Assembly: GCA_002633025.1 (NCBI GenBank)
Contig: NMRB01000436.1
Location: 103,082-167,081, forward strand
Reading direction: 5' to 3'
Origin: Notospermus geniculatus
Lineage: Eukaryota; Nemertea; Pilidiophora; Heteronemertea; Lineidae
Length of the DNA: 64,000 nt
Under the pieces are notes generated by a model, which did not search any database, was not told where the DNA came from, and worked only from the letters and a program-made list of their open reading frames with translations. A program made the position numbers and the translations under genes. This document shows, in pieces, positions 32,151-45,000 of this stretch (positions are counted from its first letter, which is position 1; every line of letters starts with the position of its first letter).

Positions 32151-34094
32151 CTTCCTCAGACAAGGAATGGCTACATTGTGAACATTACAGCACTATAACA
32201 GTGTATCGGATGAAGCAGACACAAGCTGGGTGAAAAGATGACCAATAACAATACATGACACTCTGGGATGATTTCATTGACAATTTATGTGTATATAAGT
32301 AATCTGTGATAGCTTGAAATCATACGTATCGGTATACTGGTCCCCATTCTTCTGTACAAAGCTCAGTTCTTGGGTCCAATGACAAAGTCAGTTCCACTCA
32401 GTTTGAACACCTCAAATTCCACTAGGGGGCAATTTCCTCGGGGCTACCGTCCTGAAATTAAAACTTTCGACCAAACTAACATCTCTGCCAGATTTTGGTG
32501 TTTTTATCAAAAACGATGGTCCGCATAACCTCCCTATACTAAACGTCGCTGACTCCTGCACAGACTCGACGATGGACGAATCAAAATGCAAGTGACAAGA
32601 CAAGATACAGAACACGGACTAGTTACTGCCAACGAGACGCCATTTTTTCTGTTCTTATCTCTTTGTTTCACAAGTGCTTCTGTTGGCCGCGGCAGCTCCA
32701 AAAACGAAGGATTGAAATTGAAGATTGCCAAAAAGAACGTATTCTCTCGCCAAAAGTCTTCAGTTTACTAGTATCTTGCAATAGGTTGGTTCCAGATCTC
32801 ACCGGTAGGGCTTATATCGATTTAACCAATCAGCGTGTTTTTTTCGGCCGATCACGTGATAATTGACAGCAGGTGATTCCGATCTTGGTGTAAGCCCTAG
32901 CGGTGAGGTCGGGAAACAAAACTTTACACTCTAACCTTGCAAGAACATGAACTGGTCTTGAGAAATACAATTATCATGTAATGAATCCCATGGAAATGGA
33001 CCCGTTGAAACATTAAGAAACATTAATTTGTAAAAGAAATAAAATAGGTATTGTTGTAATACAGCCTTTCTTCGGGTAGTTTTCTGAGGAAGAGTATCCA
33101 TAGGTTAATGCCTTTAATTTGCTCCTAGCGGTAGGATCAGAAGTGAGCATTTGCCGGTTAGTAAATACATTTCAAAACTAGTGTCCGACTCTTCTGCTAG
33201 GAGCAGTACGGCCAATTGCACAATCAATCAGGATATCACCCAATATCAAGATTTACTCAACCGTGATATTAGCAGGGAAATAGCAACAAACACTCCACAT
33301 GACGTCAAGGGAAAGAATACCCATCAATGTCAGCGACATTTATGCCTTGTTATCAAAATATCACCAGTGGGTCATCAGTCACAGGTGTATGATCATTAAA
33401 AGTTCGAAGATGGGATAGGTATATTGAATTCCCTTTCAAAATATTAAATTGAACCACCTGTCAAAATATTATTGCCAATAATATGAGCGTCAGGAAAACG
33501 GGATGCTTACTAGTATGTCGAATGCAGTCAAAAGTCAGCAGGATCGGAAAAATATTGCACATTTTTTGTCGTGCTGTAAAGAGTGGACGTTCTAATTCCT
33601 TTTGAACACTAAATGTATGAAGAAGGGACCATTTTTCTTCAGTTACAAATTGTATTCGACCAAGGAATGACAATACATGTAAATCGATGATCGAAGTGAA
33701 CCTCTCTTTGCAACTCAAAATGCCTGGAGTGGGCAGGAAGACATCCCATCATAGTCGCCTGCTCCTTTCCAGCTAGCACGTATATCCGACACGGCCGATG
33801 GTCGAACGCCACAATGCAGGAGCAATAACCCACGATATTCTAGCTAATATACTGCCCAATAACCAATCAATAAATGCAAATGCCAAATTAGATAGATTTG
33901 ATTCTTCAGGTAATTTACCTACGGTTGAATTCCAAGAACGTTATATTAGTTATGGTCATTCCCTTTAACGACTTCATTCATTTTATTGGCATCTCGGCGA
34001 AAGAAGCTATTAGGGCGGACACGCATCAGAATACAAGCTAGATGAAAGACATTTTGATGAAGGCAGGAAAGGAATACGTACTGATGAAGGCAAG
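32151..34094. other. Intergenic region between genes C and D
   Basis: The first part (to 32724) matches the flank of gene A. The remainder has no counterpart in the A-B interval because of the deletion at 17572/17573. It holds a short TIR MITE at 32792-32912. I see no convincing coding sequence. The open frame from ATG 32586 is the unfused version of the chimeric start of gene B. Confidence 0.6.
32792..32912. mobile_element. Short TIR MITE upstream of gene D
   Basis: CCAGATCTCACCGGTAGGGC is mirrored by AAGCCCTAGCGGTGAGGTCGGG minus a few mismatches. It sits exactly where sequence shared with the gene B junction has just ended. Confidence 0.55.
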
Positions 34095-37000
34095 ATGACG
34101 ATAGGGTTTTCGAGCATTGCGATGTTACCTGGGATTTTACCGGCCATTTTCTTCATGTTCTCTGGCACTGAAGCAAGTAAGCTTTTTGTTTCCAATTCAC
34201 AAAATTCAGATTATTTCCCGGTTATGTTAGTAGGCCTTTCACTGGGCCCAGGAACACTGAATGTCTTTTTCCTTCCTTCACCAACACAAAATGGCATAGC
34301 AAAGTGGACAGTCAACATCGATAATATTTTGTTTTTCAGCATTATCATGGAACACACCGCTTAATGTAGGCGGGATTTATTCAATAAATAACATAAAAGA
34401 GGATGCTCCCCCTGCCAATCCGATTCTTACGGCAAAGGCAACAAGTAATGATCCAAAGAAACCCACTGTTTACTACAGGCTGGCGGTCTCCCCCGAAGAT
34501 GGAAACTTTCAGATTAATCCAATAAGTAAGTACTGCTACTTTTCCATTGAATGGAGAATTCCCGGGGGAGAATTCGTCGTACGATTTCTGTGATGCAAAG
34601 ACTGATCTCACGCTGAATGTGCTAGAGTAGTAGCCTACTCGACCCTCCCAACCCATGGGGCACCTCATGATAATGGGCAGCCATCAGCAGTCCCATGAGT
34701 GTCGTCAATGTCATCCTGTTCAAGAAGTTCAAGAGTTTGGCGACTAGAACATCTGGTGCTGCGGGGAGGAAGGCCGAACACAATCCGATACCATTGAAAT
34801 ACCTGTCTTTCGTCAATACTTCAGCCGGTGTCATTGACCACATCACTTCGCCGAAGTTCGACTACGAGAACCCCGCCCTACCAGCAGCGAATGGGGCAGC
34901 AGCAATAGGGCGATATGTCATGACCGTGACAGCCTTCTCGGGCCTTGCTGGTGAAACTATCGCCAAGACCATCCATTACAACCTACAGAATGTTAACGAG
35001 GCACCCTACATAACAAATCTACCCAAGTGCTTTAATGTCTACGAAACCGATGGAGGGAACTACAGCTTGTGGAAGGTGGGCATAAGGTTTTACATTGCAA
35101 AAGACGACTTGGTGTAAGATATCCGATGTGATAACAGTCTATGTCCCCTGGAATGTAAGTCCAGTTCTATCACGACATTTCGCTTATTCCTTGCAGATAA
35201 ACGCCAAGGATCCGGATGGTCCTACAGCTCCGAATGACTGGGGATCAAACAAGATCAAATACGTGATCGAACCCACCTCATTTGAACCGCCATCGGGGGC
35301 GACACATTTCGAAATCAATCAAAAGCGTGAGTAACAAGCCAAAACTGATCCTCGACATACAAAATTGCTTTATTTCCACAATTTGAAAACTGGCGATACG
35401 TATGGATGCAGCAATTTCCACTTGAACAACTTACAGTGGTCGACTGTGGCTAACTGATACAAGAGACTGCAGAGACACTTGCACATAGAGTAGAATCTTT
35501 CCGCACAAAAACCACTTATCTCCTCAACAGGTCGGATCCAAGCAGCCATGGCTTGTCCTATGCTCCAATTTCTCACGGTATCTTCTTCCGTCCTCAGGCC
35601 CTGCATACCAGGACTACAACGACCTATGGAGGAAAAAGACATCAATGGATTACGAACCTGTACAACTCAAGACCAACTACAACATGTCACTTTATGTGGA
35701 GGACAGACTCGGTGTGAAACCAAACCTCAGAGACCGGAACCATAGGGTCCATGTGAAGGTAATTGACGTGAATGAAGCGCCCGAGTTTCTGACGGCTGAG
35801 CTGAAGACAACCTGCGAAGTGGCTGAAAATACGGTAAGTTTCTTCTGAGGTTTGCTTGGAAATTTAGTCTTCTTGTCATGGAACTATCACAGAAGGTTTC
35901 AGAGCACAAGTAGGTCTGTATGTAAAGACCTCAGAAGGGGTTTTGTTGAAGGGAAGAACATGAACCATCAGTTTTTGAAAGCAAGCGGCAGGACGTTCAG
36001 GAGTGCCAAGATAAATTGAAGCAAGGATCGGAATTTCATCGTTCACCAATCCGCAAAATATTCTCTGCTGGTAAAGGAAAGCCTAACTAATCCAACCGGT
36101 TATGTTATTGCAGCCGATTGGGACAACCGTGTCTACTGGCATATATCCATTCAGAGCTTACGACAAGGACAAATATCCCGGGCCTGACTGTCCAGGCCTC
36201 TACCCAGACTCCGTCCGGTACTTCGTGGAGGGCAAGTTTAGCGATCACTTCAAGGTGGACACTGTCAACTTGACAACCATCTCTGGCGCGCTGCAGCAGG
36301 ACGGATACCTTGTAGTCGCCAAAGCCATTGACCGAGAAGATCCTCACGATCCTAAAGTCGGAAGTTTCCAGCTTCGTAAGTCATATCTCACGTCTCAGAA
36401 AATACTGCCATCATGATCATCAAAAAGAAAACAGAGTGGACTTTCCCTCCAAGTGGAAGTCAGAACATCTTCGGCTCCGGAACATACGGTAACTACGATT
36501 CAGTATGAGTTTTTCTCTAGCAGAAACGTTATGCATGAGGTGTTATGCTTCTAGTCGTTAAAAAGATATGCTTTGGCCATTTTTTTTCAGATATCAATGC
36601 CAGAGACACCCGTGGTATACGACAGATCCAAGCACAAACAGTGATAGTCAACTGTAAAATATTAGACGTGGACGACCACCCAACGTTTTGCCACGATTAC
36701 GACTACGAAATAGCTCTAAAGGAAAACATTCCTGTGGATACCTCCGTTGTGGCCTTTACGTGTACAGATGAAGACGACCTGGTGGCAAATCCGATCACTT
36801 TCACAATTAAAGATGTTGGGTTTGACCCCAACGCCACACTGGCGGGTCAATATTTCCATTTCGGGGACAGCGGGACGTCGAACGTCATGAAGACGAAACA
36901 GCAGCTCAATCTGGAGGGAGGCACGGTGGTAGGTGTCTTTCAAAGTTGTTACTACATCCTATTCATGGTTTCAATAACAGATGAGAAGGTAGTAAAGACG

Positions 37001-39849
37001 ATTTGCCTGGCCACAGAGGGAGAATGCCTCCTCATGTCAGGTCTTTGCTTCTTTTCAGTTACATTTTAAGGTGCTTGTCACACAAGGGGCAGCTTTTTCA
37101 CAAATGACAACGACACTTACAATGGAGATAACAGTCGTTGGGCAGAACGATCACCAGCCGGTCATGTCGACGAATTTCTTTAACTTCTTCGTCGCCTACG
37201 ACGTAAAGAACCATTTCATGATTGGTAAAATATCAGCAACAGATGCAGATAGACGTAAGTGCGACGGAAAAAGTCATGATGGGTTGTTATATCGTGTGGC
37301 AAACTGGTAGCCAAGCAAGTAAGAGGTGGGGGTGGATCGATTCCGTATGGGGTCAACTGTGGTCACACTGTTCGGAAAAATTGTTCGGCCACACTGTTCG
37401 GAAAATGGAAATGGTTTGGGGGTACCAATGTTAGGTTATCAAGGAAAATGGAAATGTAATGGGAGGGAGAACAATGACGGAAAATGGAAATGCAATAGAA
37501 ACACCAATACTAGATCATCAAGGAAAATGGAAATGCACTGGATGCATCAAAGCACGTTCCATTTTAAAACTTTGTTTCCTTTGTAGCTGCGACAGAATTG
37601 AGTTACTTCTTGCTGGTGAAAGCTGAAGGAATAATGCTGGGTACAAAATCTGGGAAGGTGTACACCGATTATACAAATACTGAAGACGACAAGCTCAAGA
37701 AGAACTCGATGTATTGGATGAGTGCTAGAGCTAAGGACAACGGATCCCCATCCTACTATTCGAAGTAAGTGATTTGATACTTAGCAAACGATGTCAGTTT
37801 CCTCTTAGTGGGAACATACTCATATTTCAGGCCGGGTGTTTTCTTTATAACAACTATCCATTACGTCATGCACTGTGGTGAATTTTTTTTCAGCAGTGCC
37901 TGGTATTTGCACACAACTACATGTAAACAGGTCGAATGTATATGACGAAAAAGTTATAGGCTAACAGTCGTTTGTCCCTATACATCCTGGGGATGTTTTT
38001 CTTCCCATGCCTGAGGTTTTTAATCTTGTTCTACCCCTGATATCATCCATTTGTCTTCTTCAGTCACGCATACATCCGGGTCAACACGTACGACAAGGAA
38101 GAAGTGATGATAAATATTGAAGTTGCATTGGAGTATAAAGACTTTACGGATGAAAAGGTGGCGGATTTTGAGAAAAGCATTTCGAACATCTGCCAACCGT
38201 GTAGAGGCTTCTGCCCAGAGAAGAAGTCGGAGGGCTCGAAGTAAGTATTAACGCAGAAACGCGGGATGAAAACACAATAAAATCACTCCAGAATATACAC
38301 GTGTTTACAAGTACGGTTTTCGTACAGGTGTGGAAGGAAGGAATATCTCCAGGAAAACTGTCCTGGGAACAAATCCTACTGTTACATTCTAATCTCTGAA
38401 GATTGGTATATATAACGATGCACCTTTAATCCATCCTATAGAAGTGGACTCCCAGGGACACACTTTACTCTTACATGAGTACACTTGTTCAGTGCTCGGT
38501 AATATACTAGTAACTACATGTATAAGAAAGTAAAAGGATCCCTAAAAGGTATATCCCTCTGACAGTTTGCTAAAATAGGGGCCGCCATTTTTTCGGGATT
38601 TAGCCGATTTTTCGAACTTTTTCAAATATATTTCGAATATATTTTATTCGCTGCTTACTTGCTAAAATAACTTTATAAAGTTCGGAGTGGCTTACCGTAT
38701 GACCCTTCGTTTTTGAAAGCCTCTGACAGCGCAAAATCCCATTGAAAGAGTCCGAGCAATGGCAAAATCCCGAAACAAAATGGCGGCCGCTAATTTCGCA
38801 AAATGTGTATTTTGAGACACTTGTCTCACTTACTTGCAACTGGCACAATGCAGAGATGCATGTATTGTAGGGGAAAAATTCATCCAGGCAGTCCTTTTTG
38901 TTCTCCAGCACAGTATTAACATGTTTCGCCCTGAAAGATGACAGAACGTTCAAGAAGGAGAATCAACACGAACCAGCGGAGTACATCAGTCAGAAACGAC
39001 TCACGGATTACCTCACGAATGAAGACCTCGTCACTGGGGATATCTACGGGTTCGGTACTTACGACGTAGTGTCCGTTACTCCGTACGACACGGGGCCCGA
39101 TCTGCTCCCACTGTGGATAACCCTAGCTATCCTTGGCATCATTGGGCTCATTTGTGGCCTAGCATATGCAATCAAGGCATGCATATCACATGGATTGTGC
39201 AAAAAATGTAAACCGTGAGTATTCACATAAACAGCTTTTCCCAACTTTAGGCACCCAAAAATATTAAAACTTAGCCATGACTGACTCCAATCTCGTACCC
39301 AGACCTACCTCATCCGAGGATATCTCTGGAAAGGGCTACGACTTGACCAGAATTTCTGGTCAACCACTGGCAGCGTGCCAAAATATTTGTTTCACGCAAT
39401 GTTTCGTTCTATCATATACGCCTAAAAAGCCATACAATACCCCCAAACACGAAGTTGTTTGAGTATTATAGCAATTTCAAGGAATAGTTTAGTTGGGAAC
39501 TATTTGACATCATGCCGCGGGTGCCAGGCTCGGTGTGATTCGCCTTTAAAATTAGTTTCCGCACTCCGTAAAGTTACGGGGCCATCGTGAATAAGGTCCC
39601 TGCCCTGAGGTCGTATGCATGGAAGATCTTAAGTGTAAAATCTCCCTTAAAATATTGTTCCAAACAAAAGATAAGGGACATTTTACACTTAAGATGCTTT
39701 GTGCATACGGTCCCTGGTCGTTGTCTTTTTCCCTCTTCTATGCTACATATCTCTCTTGTTATAGGCCAAACAGGAAGCTCCATCCAGAAAGTTACGATGT
39801 CGACACATTCAATTTCAACTATGCGCAACACAAGGAGGGGCCGCTCTAG
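34095..39849 (+). CDS. Gene D: intact type 2 short cadherin (808 residues)
   Basis: The reference copy of the array. Twelve exons with AG/GT borders join into one open frame of 808 codons: 34095-34176, 34340-34525, 34825-35075, 35197-35326, 35598-35833, 36114-36375, 36591-36928, 37059-37254, 37587-37764, 38064-38240, 38909-39214 and 39765-39849. A signal peptide occupies residues 1-25 (LPGILPAIFFMF). About five divergent cadherin repeats follow to about residue 620, marked by FDYENPALP, NVNEAPYI, DPDGP, DVNEAPEF, IDREDP, DVDDHPTFC and QNDHQP. A membrane-adjacent region (620-740) has CQPCRGFCPEK and TVLTCFALKDD. One transmembrane helix lies at about 745-768 (LPLWITLAILGIIGLICGLA). The 40-residue tail has a CISHGLCKKC stretch and VDTFNFNYAQHKEGPL. 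It lacks a catenin-binding-length tail. I infer a calcium-dependent adhesion or recognition protein. The membrane-adjacent region may resemble that of cadherin-23/protocadherin-15, but this is unproven. Confidence 0.9.
38577..38790. mobile_element. TIR MITE in intron 10 of gene D
   Basis: Orthologue of 20238-20452 (GGCCGCCATTTTTTCGGG and its inverse). About 330 bases before it (38250-38576) are specific to D. Gene B has a short TATTAAAGTACTAAAATA repeat there instead. Confidence 0.7.
39607..39713. mobile_element. TIR MITE in intron 11 of gene D
   Basis: Orthologue of the gene B element at 21265-21372, with the same mirrored ATCTTAAGTGTAAAAT arms. Confidence 0.65.
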
Positions 39850-40141
39850 ATCAGCTTGAAGGTGTCAAAAAAACAGTATGAACGCTTTTAGAAAGAACGA
39901 AACAGCCGCAACATGTGGTATGAAGTCTGAAACATAGGGAGGAATTCAGGAGTTGTTGGAACGTTTTCTTCCATTAATCAAGAAAACAGGGGAATTAAAT
40001 ACTTATTTAATACACGCCGTTCATATATCAACAAGTAATGATGTTATAAGATTTTGAGTGTGTGGAGAATTACACCTCAGTGACCAAGCTGATGAGCCTG
40101 ACATTCTCCTTTACTTGATGAAAACGGAACCAGCGTGCAAA

Positions 40142-40193
40142 AATAAAACGTCTACCACACTGTAGATCAATAAATGTCAGTAGCGTCAATAAA
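40142..40193 (+). promoter_or_regulatory. AATAAA polyadenylation signals of gene D
   Basis: AATAAA at 40142, 40169 and 40188, some 290-340 bases after the stop codon. The last two are conserved in gene B. Confidence 0.55.
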
Positions 40194-40897
40194 TGATCCG
40201 TATTTCACTTGATCGTGACTGACCCCATTTATTCCAAATGCCAGTATGTCCTTCGAGTCATGCAGTATACCATTTCACTTCAATCTCTTTGGTATTTCAA
40301 TGATATTGTCAACAGCACGGAACGGTCCTGCTATTTAGCGCATAAATTGTATGGCAGCCACGACATCAATAACCTTATGAAAAATGAAAGTGTACAAAGA
40401 TACACACAAAATAGGTATTCAACAGATCACTTTTGATTGTGGTCAACGGTATCCTTGTATAAACATCGACGTCAGCCTATTCTGCTGTCTTTGTAACGTC
40501 ACTACAAAACGGCAACGTAGGTCGGTGTCCTTTTCTGTAAGACAGGTGCGAATGTAGCAGTGTCACATAGGACCGATATCAACCAAACACATTGCATCTT
40601 TACCTCTTGACTGTTCATGTTTTTGTGTCTGTGGCCGGATACAGAAAAGGATAAACATATCAAGTGCGGAGGTAAGTTACTAACGGTAGTGTCGCTCATG
40701 AAGCAACTTAGAATTAGGGAAGGGCATTCTCTTAGGTGATTGTCGCCAAGGGAATTGGTAAATACGTAGGTATACATATGTACATGTAACAGCAAAATCT
40801 TCTTTTGAGTTTGAGCAATAATGAAGTAACACTAAGGAAAGGCAGCTCGCTCTATTCATGAGGAGACTAAAAGAATGGTGATTGTGATAGGACGATG

Positions 40898-41582
40898 TAG
40901 TGCGGTGTGGTATGTATTCCCGAAGGAATTTTTGCTAAAATTGACTTTTTTACTGTTTCGCCTTCTGTGAGGATCCAACTGCCCAAAAATGATGGGGTCA
41001 AATTTTCTGACCCTTCCCTCACTTTCTGGGGGAGACAATGGACACAAGAACTGAGCTTTGTATGGGAGAATGGGAGACGAATGTACAGCTAACTTTTGAA
41101 CGGTTTTGGGTACACACCACGTAAATGTGTCACCAACAGATAGTAACATGGCATATTCTTAATTGTTTTTAGTCGTAATGTAATGAGAGATGATGTTTTT
41201 CATAAAAATTAACACAAAATGAGTCAAAATGCATAAAACGTCATTTCACAATTACGTTACTGCTTAAAAACGGCACAGAATAGGTTTATTTGATTCCGAG
41301 GCATTATATTTCTATCTGTTGGTAATACATTTATGGGGTGTAAATCCAACCGTTCAAAAGTTAGCTGTGCTTCTCCTGTACAAAGTTCAGTTGTTTCGTC
41401 CATCGGCGTAATGATAAAGTCAGTTCCCAAACTGGGGGACACCCCACAAAGAGGGTACTGGTCAGAAAATTTGAACCCCATCAATTTCTGATAGTTTGGA
41501 CCCTAAAGAAACCAGAATTGCACAAAAATCAATTTTACAAAAATCCTACGGGAGCTGTTTTCTTGACACACCATACCAAACT
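40898..41582. mobile_element. TIR element upstream of gene E
   Basis: Orthologue of 22578-23220, with mirrored ends GTGTGGTATGTATTCCCG and ACACACCATACC. It ends about 470 bases before the start codon of E. Confidence 0.7.
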
Positions 41583-42051
41583 AATGGAAGAGTGATTGTA
41601 TACATGTCGTAGGAAAGAGCTGGACTAAGACCGCTTTTCGACTATAGAAACCTTTTGTGGTAAAGCATCGGTAAATATTGCACTTTTGATAAATTCGAAC
41701 GAAAAGCGACGAATCGGAATTTGCTAGGATATTCTTTTTAGTCTGGTGATATTTTTTTCAGATTCCTCGGGACGGTGTATTCAAATAATTCATATATCGG
41801 TGTGTAAAATTCGTTCCAAACATTGGTATTGAAGAAATATACTTTCATCAACAACTTTAGGACTTGGCAATACCAATTGGTGGTGAGCCGTTACATCAGT
41901 AGACTAAAGACACAAGAACGTTGCAAGGAAAGGGCGAGGAGACAACTGGCCAGATTCATTTAGGGGACGAAAAAAGTACCTTCACTAAGAAACTACGATT
42001 TTTACTCAGGCGTATAATTGCGATTCTACCGAGACGGCAAGGATCAGCAAG

Positions 42052-45000
42052 ATGAGGATTCCATCCATCTTGATAGCGATAGTTTCGCTTTTGTCCCTAC
42101 ACGCAGCAAATGGAGGTAAGAGGAGTATTCAAATGTTAATATGTGGCCTTTTTGAAGCCTTAAGTTTCTGTTCAAATGAAATGAGTAGGCATTGTATGCG
42201 CTGAAACTGTGCATTTTCGACGAAACGTTCTTCTCTCTAGTTTATTTTGAATGTTTAAAGGAAGTCCGGTGTAACATCTGCCAATGTTCCCGTTTTCAGT
42301 GTTTTCTTTGTATTGGGAACGTTGTGACAACCGAGAGCAGGAGAGACCATGACTGGTCAATAGGGCAGTTCAATGAGTGGAAACATTCACACAAAGAAAC
42401 ACTGAAACATCCCCCATGCTATGGGAGGGTGTGTTACAATGGCTTACAAGCATAACGTATTAGGTTTTTAAATGCTGACATTTCATTGATTCCCTGGTTG
42501 ATTAACGTTCCAGCCGTCACTTGGAACAAGCCAGCGGGCGGCACCACCCCCAATCCAGCTCCCACAGCTCCAGAGGATAACCCATCTAACCCGATATACA
42601 CGGTACAAGCTACGAGTGGGGAAACAGATCTGTTTGGCAACACGCCCAGTATGTTCTACAAGATGACGACAACACCACCAGACGGGAAGTTACAGATTGA
42701 CTCAAAAAGTAAGATATCAACCGCAGCGGGAAAGACTTTTCAGCTATCAGAATCCTGCAGTAAATAGTTGTTAGTATTTGATACAACAGACGAATTTTTA
42801 GAATTAATCCAAGCAGGAGAGTGGCGATATAAAATGGAGGGAGGAGCGTAGGTCACTGAATATAGGCATACAGGCGAGAAAAACACATGGTGAGCTAATA
42901 GATACTGAACGACGGCGCTGTCCGTAGATGATGTTTAAGAGATTATGTTGACATTTGCCGATCATATATGGAATAAACGTTTTCATGGACACTAGTTAGC
43001 CTTGGACCCTGTTAAAGTGGAGAGAGTTTAGAAGGCATCTAACCAATCAAAAGATCATTACATGTAGGTATTCTAAACATGAGTAATACTGGCCTGATTA
43101 TTTTTGGCACGCGAGCAAGACCTCTTAAACGTGATTTTACAGTAGGGCCTATATGCATATCTGATTTCAGTATATACTAGTACATAAACGGAAATGAAAT
43201 GTATTTATGTATCTAATGTTCTAGCTGGCGTAATCACCCACGTACCAAATCCAAATTTCGATTACGAGAACCCGGCCTTACCGGCAAACACAGGAAGGTA
43301 TGTGTTAACGGTCACGGCATTTAGCGGCTTGAAGGATCCGACGTATGAGGAAGCCACGGCGACCATCAACTACGATCTGACAAATGTGAATGAAGCACCA
43401 GTAATAACGAATCTTCCGAAATGTATAAATATTTATGAAAATAGAGGAAAGGAAGAAGTCGTGAATGTGAGTATAGCGGGTATGCCTACACAATATAGAG
43501 GAGAATTTTGATATTAAGCGTCACGAGACAGCTTTCAAAAAGAAGGCAAAGGTATTCTACCTTTTGGCTTCAATACAAATAAGGTATCTTGTCCTCAATG
43601 TCTTGACATGCTGCTATGGCCTTTATACTCTATAGGTGGACCTCACAGACCCAGACGGCAGCATCATAAAACCAGCAAATGGTCAGCCGGCCTCAACCAA
43701 ATATCACAAGTTCTACATCACTGATAAGGAGCCAGTAGGACTAAATGACTTTACTATTGACGAGAGGATCCCTGCAGGGGGACGTGAGTATCCTCTCGTG
43801 AAATTACAACCCGGTGTAACAGGAATCTAATTTCTCCTGGAATCATAACCCCGTGAAGGTCCCCAAAATGCTAGATACATACTTCAAAGAATCAAGTTTT
43901 CAGCACGCGTCGAAAAAGCTGCAGGCAGAGCTCTAATGTAGTCAGATACATGTGGAGCAAAGTACATTTTACACGACACTAACGTCGGAGGACGTAAGCA
44001 CTTCCTGAATTAAATACAGTGTGGCTTTAATTTCTCCTCAACGACCCTAGAAAAACTGATCGGAGATTTTCTTCTCAATTCAGCACCACCAGCAATTTCG
44101 CGAAATTACAACGAGCTATGGGGTGAAACTTTGAACTATGAAAAACAAAACAATTATAATATGTCCATATACGCCGAAGATGAGTTTGGGAAAACTATCC
44201 CTCCTAACAACCCAACTCCGCTGAAAACCAACAAGCACGAAGTTGCAGTGCAAGTCATCGATGTCAACGAACGGCCAGGATTCTCTGTAACAAAGTCAAC
44301 CTGTGAGGTGTATGAAAATACGGTAAGGAGTAGTAAATGCACGCATGCATGTATGCATGTATGTATGTATGTATGTATGTATGTAATCCTATATACAGTG
44401 GAACTTTTCCATCAAGAAGACCCCAGGGAGGGACAGATGATGTCCTTAATTAACAGGTGTCCGGATTACCGAGAGGAGAAAACGAGAAGGAAATGAGCGA
44501 TTCTGAACTCAACATAATAGAGGTTCCAAATTATAGGATTTGAAGTTCGATTCCAGGCAACTGCCCAGCTCTTCGTCTTTCACCAGTGATTTATAATGAA
44601 CCACCTTGAATTATCAAGGCCTACAGTCACCTCGCCTTCGGACTACGCACCACTTTAAGTAGACAGACTGTAGTCGAAGGTGTAGCGTTACTGTGATGGT
44701 CCAAGATGGTGACTTACTCTCGCTACACACATTCTCCTATCATATCATATTGGCCTTAGTAGCCTACAAGTAGAATCGTAAGACCGTCAAGGTCGACGAA
44801 TTGAAATCCAATGAAGTTCCGTCCGCTCGGGCCTTTTGAACCAAAGTGTCTTTACAGCCGATCGGAACAACAGTGAAGACTGGTATTTACCCATTTCGGG
44901 CATACGACGTAGATAAGTACCCAGGACCTAACTGCCTCGGAAAGTGGCCGGATTCGGTAGAATACTTCGTCGAGGGCGTGTTTAGCGAACTTTTCACGAT

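Larger units (their letters stand above)
39850..42051. other. Intergenic region between genes D and E
   Basis: Repeats 21509-23683 with small differences. It holds the 3' flank of D with AATAAA signals and the upstream region of E with a TIR element. I see no separate gene. Confidence 0.6.
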
